A stretch of 54,475 nt of DNA from Aquabacterium sp. (GTDB lineage: Bacteria; Pseudomonadota; Gammaproteobacteria; Burkholderiales; Burkholderiaceae_C): positions 1-54,475 of the forward strand of contig JAURXM010000034.1 in the NCBI GenBank assembly GCA_030654395.1, in the 5' to 3' direction. Under the pieces are notes generated by a model. The model was not told where the DNA came from. It did no database searches and worked only from the letters and a program-made list of their open reading frames with translations. This document shows, one piece after another, positions 44,009 through 52,005 of the stretch (the first letter of the stretch is position 1; each line of letters starts with the position of its first letter). Made by a program: the position numbers and the translations under genes.

Positions 44009-44211
44009 ACAGGCTGCTGTTGTTCGCGGGAATGCCGTCAAAACGGCACAATTTCGCCACCTGGCTCAGGAAAGAAGTGAAGTGACGTGGCAATTTGCCG
44101 ATACTCAATGCAGCGCTTAAAACGCTTCTATTTAGAACGCGAGTCCACCTCTGTGCCAAAGCAGTTAGGCCCACCGGCTCACTCGCCCCCATACGGCGAA
44201 GAGGATGCAAG

Positions 44212-44778
44212 ATGAAGCGACTGTTGCTGGTAGATGATGATCCGCTGGTCTTGTTTGCGCTGAAAGACTCCCTCAGCAGACTGGTTCAAGATTGGCGTGT
44301 TGAGGCATTTTCTGACCCCAATGTGGCCTTGGCGCGCCTGAAGGACGTGGGGTTCGACGTGATCGTGTCCGATTACAGAATGCCCCAAATGAACGGGATC
44401 GATTTTCTGCGTAGCGCGTGCCGTATCCAGCCGCATGTCGTGCGCATCATCCTGAGTTCATCTTCTGACTTTGAGATCGTTCAGCAAGCGATCAATGAAG
44501 TTGAGATTTACCGCTACCTAGCCAAGCCCTGGGTCGAAAGCGACTTGATTCGACATGTGACTGAAGCGATGGCTCATGCCGATCAGACAAGGGTTGAGCG
44601 AGAGCTCGCAGACTCTATGCGTGTCCAGCAGGGCGTTTTATCTGCAGGCGAGCAAGAACTTCGCCGACTCGAAGAGCTTGAGCCTGGACTCACCGTGGTG
44701 GAGTGGGGCCCCAATGGCGAGATCCTGATGCCTGAGGATTTACTGGTGTTTGCCGACAACTCGTTGACGAGCAAGTAG
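44212..44778 (+). CDS. Response regulator with an undefined C-terminal region
   Basis: This is a 188-residue protein. The receiver domain (about 1-120) has the acidic cluster VDDDP, Asp 54 (VSDYRMPQMNG), Ser/Thr in ILSSSS and Lys in LAKPW, the form typical of RpfG-like receivers. Residues 121-188 are helical, then EEL-EPGLTVVEWGPNGEILMPEDLLV, and match no output domain I know. ATG 44212 is 6 bases after GAGGAT. It is 102 bases ahead of the barrel gene and probably leads the exopolysaccharide operon. It may be a target of the phosphorelay encoded at 50.4-54.5 kb. Confidence 0.82.
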   Translation: MKRLLLVDDDPLVLFALKDSLSRLVQDWRVEAFSDPNVALARLKDVGFDVIVSDYRMPQMNGIDFLRSACRIQPHVVRIILSSSSDFEIVQQAINEVEIYRYLAKPWVESDLIRHVTEAMAHADQTRVERELADSMRVQQGVLSAGEQELRRLEELEPGLTVVEWGPNGEILMPEDLLVFADNSLTSK

Positions 44779-44880
44779 ATCCGGGTACTTGACCCATGGC
44801 TAAACAAGGTGCCGGTATGGCCCCTTATTTCAGACACCAACTCTGCACCGTACCGGCAACATCGCAGTATGTTTGTGCAC

Positions 44881-46032
44881 ATGAAATTGCTCACCACTGG
44901 TCTTTTGATCGCCACCTGTCTGGTGGGGCCTGCTTGTGCACAAGACGTGCCAGGGCTAGTGCGGCAAAGCCATGCGCTGGCTTCGCAGCAACGCCATGGT
45001 GAGGCTATCCAATTGCTGCTCGAACACGAGAGCGCCCACCCTGATGATTTGATACTCAAACTGGCCATTGCACGTTTGCTGGCGTGGTCTGGGCAATACG
45101 ATGCAGCAGAGCAAAGGCTCTTGCGCATGACCCCTGCACAGCGCGCCAATGCCGACGTGATGCTGCTAGAGGCCGATCTGTCGTACTACCGAGGGCGACC
45201 CTTAGAGGCCATCAAAACCTATCAGGCTATCCTTGAGAAAGCCCCCAACTACCAAGACGCCAGAGACGGTTTGGAGCGTGTTCGTGCAGCAGTGCTGGCA
45301 GCGGCATCCATCACACCTACTGCGCCCACATTGGCAAATTGGCAAGTTGCCAGTGGCGCTGAATACAGTGGGTTCAACAAAGAGGGGCGAGCACCTTGGC
45401 GGCAGTATTTTCTGCAAATTGACCACCTGCGAGAGGGCACATCCCCTTACGCGCGGGTCACCCACTACGACCAATACAACCTGGTCGATACCGAGTACGA
45501 ATTGGGTGCCAACTGGGTTGCGCCTGCACGCTGGAGTGTGAATGCGGGTGCCGCATGCGTTCAGCAAGCCCAATTCAAACCCACGCACCGCCTCTACATC
45601 AACGCAGAGTACGCACTGATCAATGGGGAAGGTGCCACATCATCTTGGTGGGGCACGATGCAGGTGCGTCAAGATGCTTATGCAGACGGTGCCAGAGTTG
45701 ACACCGTTAACCCCGGTTTGGCGTGGGTTGCCTCACCCATGGTCAAGCTTTCAAGCAACTTGATCGCTGTGGATAAAACCGATGCACCTCGGTTGTATGG
45801 CCGTGCGATGCGTGTGGACATCACAGCATCCGACAAGCTCGCGTGGCACGTGGGTTACGCGGATGCACCGGAAACCGAGTTAACGCAAGTCGTGCGCACC
45901 AGAACGTGGTTCACCGGCTTGACACTCTCAGTTGGTGATGGCTACACCGTGCGGTTGGGCTACGCGCGTGATGACCGTGCTAACGCCTACATACGCGAGG
46001 TGATCAATGCAAGCGTCGCGCATCGATTCTGA
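44881..46032 (+). CDS. TPR plus YaiO-like outer-membrane beta-barrel protein
   Basis: This is a 383-residue outer-membrane protein with a signal peptide ending at ACAQ (residue 21). The N-terminal part (about 22-130) holds TPR repeats (LARLLAWSGQYDAAEQRLLRM, in parts; YRGRPLEAIKTYQAILEKAPNYQDARDGLERV). The rest is a beta-barrel of the YaiO family ending in HRF with terminal Phe. Domain order (periplasmic TPR, then barrel) equals that of PgaA and related exopolysaccharide export porins. ATG 44881 was chosen; the frame extends to 44809 without a signal peptide. It overlaps the HEAT gene by 26 bases. Confidence 0.83.
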   Translation: MKLLTTGLLIATCLVGPACAQDVPGLVRQSHALASQQRHGEAIQLLLEHESAHPDDLILKLAIARLLAWSGQYDAAEQRLLRMTPAQRANADVMLLEADLSYYRGRPLEAIKTYQAILEKAPNYQDARDGLERVRAAVLAAASITPTAPTLANWQVASGAEYSGFNKEGRAPWRQYFLQIDHLREGTSPYARVTHYDQYNLVDTEYELGANWVAPARWSVNAGAACVQQAQFKPTHRLYINAEYALINGEGATSSWWGTMQVRQDAYADGARVDTVNPGLAWVASPMVKLSSNLIAVDKTDAPRLYGRAMRVDITASDKLAWHVGYADAPETELTQVVRTRTWFTGLTLSVGDGYTVRLGYARDDRANAYIREVINASVAHRF

Positions 46033-47086
46033 AAGCGTCGCTTTGGCTGCCATCTGGCAAGGTACGTTGCTGCTTTGCGGCATGTCGGTGATCGCGATGA
46101 TCATGGTTACCGTCCGCCGCATGCACATTCAAAAGCGTGACCTGATGACGGCAAAGCGCAAGGATGAATTGATTCGATGCTTTCACGCCTTTTTGAACTC
46201 AGGGTTTGTGTTTACCAAGGCGAGCCTACCGACGATCACGCCAGGCCATTACCCCTTGATCCTGCGCATCGCGTTGGACATCACCCGCTCGCTTAAGGGT
46301 GATGAGCTGCAGCGCGTGGTCGAGTTGCTCAACCTGTGGGAGGTGCTGCCTTACCTGCTGAACACAGTCAAAAATGGATCGAGAGGCAAGCGCATCCAAG
46401 CCTTGAGCATGTTGAGTCACTACCGTGATGCCGCCTCCTACCAAGCGCTGCTGGAAAACGCCGAGCACGCTGACATGTACATCCAGATGGCAGCCTTGCG
46501 TGGGTTGGCGATGCGTGCACAGCCTCAAGACGTACCCGCCATCGTTGACAAGGTGATCCGCGCCAAGGGCGAGATGCGCAACTCCTTGATGTTGTCAGAT
46601 ATCTTGAGACAGTTTGGTGAGCAAATCGTGCCTGACCTGATCAAGCTCGTGCGATCTGACGCACAGTTGGAAGTGTGCTTGGGCGGCGTGATGGCCTTGG
46701 GCGCAATCGGATCGAGTGACGCCGTAGACACATTGATCGAGTTGGCCGAGGAAGAAGGCCCACTGCGTGCCAGAGCCATCGCATCCATGGCCAGCATTGG
46801 GGATGAACGTGCGGCCTACGCGATCGCCGCGCAACTCGAGAGTGACAACGTCGAAGTGCGTATTCAGGCCGTCATGGCACTAGGCAAAATGAAGATCCTC
46901 GGCACGCTACCCGATCTGGCTGTCAGGCTGGCTGATGACAATTGGTGGGTGCGGTTTCGTGCAGCAGAGGCGCTCTATCTACTTGGCGATGTTGGCATTG
47001 CCACCTTGATGGCCTTGACAAAGCAAAACAACCAAGCCGGCCTCATCGCTCAACAGGTGCTCGATGAATATACGGGTGGGACATGA
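46007..47086 (+). CDS. Membrane-anchored HEAT-repeat protein
   Basis: This is a 359-residue protein with one N-terminal membrane segment (about 15-37) and basic residues after it, so the body faces the cytoplasm. From about 100 on there are repeated helical pairs of the HEAT/PBS type (e.g. LEVCLGGVMALGAIGSSDAVDTLIELA, RIQAVMALGKMKILGTLPDLA, VRFRAAEALYLLGD, each given in part). Such repeats mediate protein contacts. It overlaps both neighbours (26 and 4 bases) and lies where pgaD or another synthase partner would be expected, so it may be an accessory subunit of the adjacent GT2 synthase. Confidence 0.8.
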   Translation: MQASRIDSESVALAAIWQGTLLLCGMSVIAMIMVTVRRMHIQKRDLMTAKRKDELIRCFHAFLNSGFVFTKASLPTITPGHYPLILRIALDITRSLKGDELQRVVELLNLWEVLPYLLNTVKNGSRGKRIQALSMLSHYRDAASYQALLENAEHADMYIQMAALRGLAMRAQPQDVPAIVDKVIRAKGEMRNSLMLSDILRQFGEQIVPDLIKLVRSDAQLEVCLGGVMALGAIGSSDAVDTLIELAEEEGPLRARAIASMASIGDERAAYAIAAQLESDNVEVRIQAVMALGKMKILGTLPDLAVRLADDNWWVRFRAAEALYLLGDVGIATLMALTKQNNQAGLIAQQVLDEYTGGT

Positions 47087-48534
47087 CGCCCCCTTCGCCA
47101 ATGGTTGCAGCCTGGGTCGCCGATTATCAGTTGCCGTTGATGATGCTAGCGTGGTTGATCCTCGGCATCGGACTCATCCAGAACATCCTGTACATCGCGC
47201 AGTTACCGGCCTCGTGGCTGGAGTTGCGCCAACATTCTCAGGCCGAGGATACAGAATCAGCATGGCATTTGATGCTGTCGCAAGTGGCGATGCCCATCAG
47301 CCTGATCGTGCCAGCCTACAACGAGGAAGCCACCATCGTCGACAACGTGCGCTCGATGTTGACGCTTCGATACCCATAGTTTGAGATCATCGTCGTCAAC
47401 GATGGCTCTAAGGATCAGACCCTCGCACGCTTGATTGACACGTTTCACCTCAAGCCCGTGACACGAGCCTACGACGCCAGCGTCAAGCATGCACCCATTC
47501 GGCAGGTCTACAAATCCCCGATCTATTCGCATTTGCTTGTCATCGACAAAGAAAATGGGGGCAGCAAGGCAGATGCCAGCAATGCGGGCATTAACCTGTC
47601 TAGAGCACCACTTTTTTGTGTGGTTGATGCCGACTCCATGCTTGAGGTGGAATCCCTGCTCAGCTCCGTTCGGCCCTTTATGGAAGACCCAGAGCACATG
47701 ATCGCCGTAGGCGGCACCGTGCGGGTGCTCAATGGCTGCACCGTCAAGTCAGGGCAAGTGACCCATGTCGGCTTGCCCTCCAACCCACTGGCTTTGGTTC
47801 AGTACATGGAGTACATCCGCGCCTTCTTGATGGCCCGGCTGGCATGGAGCCGCTGGGGTATGTTGAGCATCATCTCGGGCGCATTCGGTATCTTTCGGCG
47901 TGATGTGGTCATCGAGGTCGGCGGCTTCTCTCACGACACCGTAGGGGAGGACTACGACTTGGTGATCAAGTTGCACAAGCACATGTGCAACAGTGGCCGT
48001 CGATATGCCATGCGCTACGTGCCAGAGCCTGTGTGCTGGACGGAAGCGCCAGAGACATTCAAAGTGCTCGCCTTGCAACGTCAGCGGTGGCAACGTGGGG
48101 CGTTAGAAGTGTTTTTCAAACACAGAGACATGATGCTCAAGCCGCGCTATGGCGTGCTGGGTATGGTGGGGTTTCCCAACAACTTGGTCATCGACGTGCT
48201 AGGTCCTTTGGCTGAATTCACCGGCTACCTGTTGATGCCCATTTTGTGGATGGCCGGCAGGCTCAATGGCGACTTCATCCTGGCCTACACGTCGCTGTTC
48301 TTTCTGCTTGGCGTGTTCATCAGCATCTGCTCCTTGATCCTTGAAGAGATGGAGTTGAGACGGCTCGATAACTGGCAAGACCTGTTAAAGCTGGGGCTGG
48401 TTGCGGTGCTAGAGAACTTCGGCTACCGGCAATACAACAGCTTTCTTCGCCTTGTGGGGTGGTGGGAGTTTCTTCGCAAGAAGAAAGTCTGGGGCGAGAT
48501 GACAAGGAAAGGTGCGACCAGGCAGGCCCCATGA
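47083..48534 (+). pseudogene. Processive GT2 polysaccharide synthase interrupted by an in-frame amber codon
   Basis: The 483-codon frame is a PgaC/cellulose-synthase-like GT2 with an N-terminal membrane segment (about 18-40), GT-A motifs (PAYNEEATI, VVNDGSKD, VDADSM with D182/D184, GEDYD near 290, QRQRW 332-336) and 3-4 C-terminal membrane segments. Codon 99 (47377-47379) is TAG, between LRYP and FEIIVVNDGSKD, where relatives usually have Gln or Arg; CAG->TAG would explain it. The frame is otherwise intact, so it is a fresh mutation, a sequence error, or a suppressed codon. Restart from the TTG at 47431 would lose the first catalytic motif. Confidence 0.8.
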
Positions 48535-50438
48535 ACACCACAATCAAACAAATCCTGGCATACACAACGGTCGGGCTGTTCGGCGCGATGCTGCTGTGGC
48601 CCATCCTTGGCAAGGTATGGCAAAAAGGAAGCGCCACGCCGGATGCCGTCTTCATCTTCAAAGACTTGAAGGGGCCAAGTGAGCCTAGCGTGATCAAAGC
48701 GGCGGTGCCCACGCTGTGGCAGGCTGATGAAACAGGCGGCGATGCCCGAATGGCCATTTTGTTGACGGACACTGACTCGGCGTGGATGGGGCTGGCGCAA
48801 GGTCTGCGCTCCGTGGGCATCCCCTTTGTGATCACGCGAGACTACCAGCAAGCCATGCGTCATCGCGTCGTCGTGGCGTACCCCACGATATCAGGCAAGG
48901 CACTCACTGCCGATGCACTGCGCGCCTTGTCTCGGCATCCGGCGCAAGGCGGCACACTGATCGGGTTCAACGTCGAAGGCGGCGGCTTGCAGGAGGTGTT
49001 TGGCTTCAGTCAGGTGTCGCCATCAACAAAGCGCCATAGCATCACCTTTGATACAACGCAGGCATTGGCGTCGATCTTCGTGCACGAACGTGAGCGCACC
49101 GTGCCCTTCGCAGCTCGGCCTACCGAGGATCTGCAGCGAACAGGCACGAGCATGGGCAGCTTGGCCTATTTGGATGCGCCTCATCCCTTGGCACGCTTTG
49201 ACGACGGCACGGCCGCGGTCACCTTCAGGCAGATTGGGCAAGGCAAGGCACTGGCCTTTGGCGTGGACATTGGCGCGCTGATGCAGACTGGTTATAGCAA
49301 CAGAGAGCAGGGTATTGCACGCAGTTACGTCAATGAATATGAGCCAGCGCTGGATGTCTGGTTGCGCTTGCTCAAGCAAATATACATGCAAGGTGAGCCA
49401 CTGGCCGTCACGATCGGTACAGTCCCTCAAGGCAAGCCGCTCGCCGTTCTGCTCTCGCACGATATTGACTACACCAAGTCGCTGGTGAATGCGACGGCCT
49501 ATGCGCAGTTCGAGGCCTCGCAAGGCGTGCTCGCAACGTACTTCATTCAAACCAAGTACATACGCGACTGGAACGACAACATCTTCTTCAATTCAGATGG
49601 TATTGCGTCATTGCGAGCCCTGCACAAACTCAATGCGGAGATCGCCAGCCACTCGGTCGCTCACTCCCAAGTATTCAACCATGCTGAACTGGGCGATGGA
49701 CGCGAGTCTTACCCGCTTTACCAGCCCTTTGTGCACGACGCCAAGCGGACAGATGGCATGACCGTGATGGGTGAGCTGCGCATCAGCAAGTTCTTGCTTG
49801 ATCATTTTTTGCCAGATACGTCTGTCGATAGCTTCAGGCCAGGCCACCTCAAGAATCCGTATAGCCTGCCGCAAGCCTTAGAGGCCACGGGCTATCAATA
49901 CAGCTCATCAGTTACAGCCAATAACTCCTTGTCCCATTTGCCATTCGGTTTGACCTATGGCCGCGAAGGGCAGGCTCGCACTGCCATCTATGAATTCCCC
50001 GTCACCATTGAAGACGAGGCCCTGCCGCGCTTGGGCGATCGCGTTCCACAAGCACTGGCATTGGCGCAGAACCTCTCTCGCTATGGTGGCTTATTGGTCG
50101 TGCTGATTCACACCGACGTGCTGGACCACAAATTGGCGTTTGAGCGCGCACTGGTGGCCGCACTGCATGACAAGGCGTGGTTCGGCACCATGCGCTCATT
50201 TGGGCAATTCTGGGCAGCGCGCGATCAGCTGAGGTTGGATGTCAGCCGGCACGAGGCGACCGTGCAGATCACCATCAAAGCGCCAGAGCCCATTCACGGA
50301 CTCACATTGCAATTGCCGCCAGCTTGTCGTGTCAGTCTGATCACGCCGTCAACCGTGGCATGGCAACAGCGATCAACAGCGCTGATGATGGAGCGGGTGG
50401 CTGGTCAGGCAGATGTGACCTTGCAAGGATGTCAATGA
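48531..50438 (+). CDS. Membrane-anchored polysaccharide deacetylase (NodB-like)
   Basis: This is a 635-residue protein with one N-terminal membrane segment (about 9-27), so the rest is periplasmic. An N-terminal Rossmann-like domain (about 35-290) is followed by a NodB domain with its metal and catalytic residues: HDID (H310, D311, D313), ASHSVAH (H374, H378) and RPGH (R436). A beta-sandwich C-terminus follows. It would remove acetyl groups from the nascent polymer, as PgaB does, though layout differs from PgaB. It overlaps the synthase stop by 4 bases. Confidence 0.87.
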   Translation: MNTTIKQILAYTTVGLFGAMLLWPILGKVWQKGSATPDAVFIFKDLKGPSEPSVIKAAVPTLWQADETGGDARMAILLTDTDSAWMGLAQGLRSVGIPFVITRDYQQAMRHRVVVAYPTISGKALTADALRALSRHPAQGGTLIGFNVEGGGLQEVFGFSQVSPSTKRHSITFDTTQALASIFVHERERTVPFAARPTEDLQRTGTSMGSLAYLDAPHPLARFDDGTAAVTFRQIGQGKALAFGVDIGALMQTGYSNREQGIARSYVNEYEPALDVWLRLLKQIYMQGEPLAVTIGTVPQGKPLAVLLSHDIDYTKSLVNATAYAQFEASQGVLATYFIQTKYIRDWNDNIFFNSDGIASLRALHKLNAEIASHSVAHSQVFNHAELGDGRESYPLYQPFVHDAKRTDGMTVMGELRISKFLLDHFLPDTSVDSFRPGHLKNPYSLPQALEATGYQYSSSVTANNSLSHLPFGLTYGREGQARTAIYEFPVTIEDEALPRLGDRVPQALALAQNLSRYGGLLVVLIHTDVLDHKLAFERALVAALHDKAWFGTMRSFGQFWAARDQLRLDVSRHEATVQITIKAPEPIHGLTLQLPPACRVSLITPSTVAWQQRSTALMMERVAGQADVTLQGCQ

Positions 50439-50451
50439 CGCAGGCGGTATG

Positions 50452-51603
50452 TCATCGCCGTTTCTTAGGGAGCGGGGGCAGCAACCTGGTGCAACGCATG
50501 ACCAGCTCGTCTGAATTAAACGGCTTGGTGATGTAGTCCGCTGCGCCCGTATTCAGTCCGGCCAACACATCGGCGCTCATGTGCCTCGCAGTTAAAAACA
50601 CCACCGGAATATCCTCAAAGCGAGCATCCGCCTTCATCATGCGCAGCAAGGCCATGCCATCAAACCCCGGCATCATCAGGTCTAAAACAGCCAAGGCGAT
50701 CGGCTGGTTTTGAAGGATGCCCCAAGCTTGCTCGCCATCGGACGCACAAACGGTACTGCAACCGGCGCTTTTGAGCTTATGGCGAACCAAATCGCGAATG
50801 GATTCGTCGTCATCAGCGATCAGTATCTGACATTGAAGACGCCACAGTCGCTTCCTGACCTTGGCGCTCATTTCAAAAATATCGAAGGGCTTGGTTATAT
50901 AGTCCACCGCCCCAGCCATCAGGCCACGCATGACCTCTTCCGGTTTTTCGCTGCCCGATATCATGATGACGGGGATGTTTTTTAATTGAGGCGATGACTG
51001 GAGACCTTCCAGCAGGCTTAAGCCTGAAACACCGCCTGGCATCAAGTTGTCCAGCAACACCAGATCTGGCTTTTCGTTTTGAATCAGCACCAATGCTTCA
51101 GTGGAGTTCACGCCTGTCACCACCCGAGCATCGTTTTGAAAAGTCTCGCGCATCAATTGCAAAATACTCGGGTCGTCATCGAGCACCAACAAAACAGGCA
51201 GTTGATTGGTTTGAACAACAGCCTTGTCCACGGCCACAGGTAGGGGTGCGACATGCGTCACCGTCGCAGTGGCTGTGGACAAGGCTTCGTGGCAAACGGT
51301 CAACAGTTGATTGGCCAGCTCCAACAAGTTGTCAGGCCCACTATCTGGGTTTGCCATCAAGGCATCCTCCAGCAACCTCGCTCGATCACTGATGTTCGGG
51401 AAGCCATAGGTTGTCCCGGTACCTGCCAATTTGTGGGCTTCGGACTGTAGTTCAGCCCGGTCTGCCGCATCGGCAAACGCGTGCTGAGGTATCAACGCAA
51501 CGGCCTTCTCGACAATAACCATGCGTTGACGAAGTATTTCAAAATAGCGCTGCCGAATCGGCGCCATCCTATCTGCCATTTCGGCGCTAAGACTATTTGA
51601 CAT
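50452..51603 (-). CDS. Hpt-REC-REC phosphorelay protein
   Basis: This is a 383-residue cytoplasmic protein. An Hpt domain (about 10-110) carries phospho-His H57 in EAHKLAGTGTTYGF. Two receiver domains follow, with Asp 185 (LLDNLMPGG) and Asp 308 (VLDLMMPGFDG), each with a complete acidic pair and KPF lysine. There is no DNA-binding or enzymatic output, so it should shuttle phosphates. I chose ATG 51603 (MSNSLSAEM), which overlaps the upstream REC gene by 11 bases. It is convergent with the deacetylase, 13 bases apart. Confidence 0.88.
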   Translation of the reverse strand: MSNSLSAEMADRMAPIRQRYFEILRQRMVIVEKAVALIPQHAFADAADRAELQSEAHKLAGTGTTYGFPNISDRARLLEDALMANPDSGPDNLLELANQLLTVCHEALSTATATVTHVAPLPVAVDKAVVQTNQLPVLLVLDDDPSILQLMRETFQNDARVVTGVNSTEALVLIQNEKPDLVLLDNLMPGGVSGLSLLEGLQSSPQLKNIPVIMISGSEKPEEVMRGLMAGAVDYITKPFDIFEMSAKVRKRLWRLQCQILIADDDESIRDLVRHKLKSAGCSTVCASDGEQAWGILQNQPIALAVLDLMMPGFDGMALLRMMKADARFEDIPVVFLTARHMSADVLAGLNTGAADYITKPFNSDELVMRCTRLLPPLPKKRR

Positions 51604-51985
51604 GGCAGCGCTCCCATATCCCGTTAATTTCACTTGCCAGCTTCATGGGATCAAAGGGTTTGGGTGTGACACCTGCAGCACCCATGCTCATGTATTCTTG
51701 AACTTCAGCCGGCTGTACGCGCGCGGTCATGAACACAATGGGGATATGGTCCAGCGCGGGTATGTCGCGCAATGCCTTGAGTGTGGCCGGGCCGTTCATG
51801 ATCGGCATCATCACGTCCAGTAATATCAGATCAGGCATGATTTGCTCAGCCTGTTCAATAGCCGCTTGGCCGCTGGTCAGGCATGTTACCTGTAACCCGC
51901 CAACCGTTTCCAAACTGAGCTGGGCTACTTCTAATATATCTGCTTCATCGTCGATGCATAGAACATGTTGCATAGAGGTATTCAT
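51593..51985 (-). CDS. Stand-alone receiver (CheY-like) protein
   Basis: This is a 130-residue single receiver domain: acidic cluster CIDDEAD, phospho-acceptor Asp 57 (LLDVMMPIMNG), MTARV and Lys in PKPF. There is no output domain. It lies between the hybrid kinase (20 bases) and the Hpt protein (11-base overlap), so the three form one relay operon. The start may be ATG 51985 or the Met at residue 5. Confidence 0.9.
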   Translation of the reverse strand: MNTSMQHVLCIDDEADILEVAQLSLETVGGLQVTCLTSGQAAIEQAEQIMPDLILLDVMMPIMNGPATLKALRDIPALDHIPIVFMTARVQPAEVQEYMSMGAAGVTPKPFDPMKLASEINGIWERCHVK

Positions 51986-52005
51986 GTTAAATCCAGTTTC
52001 AATTT

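Noticed and set aside
44126..44137. Palindrome TTCTA-TT-TAGAA upstream of the 44212 regulator
   Set aside because: Short (5-bp arms) with a single occurrence noticed; could be chance, so not called as an operator.
47377..47379. Amber codon as programmed pyrrolysine or other recoding
   Set aside because: Pyrrolysine systems are not expected in this lineage and the site is not an active-site residue; point mutation or error is simpler.
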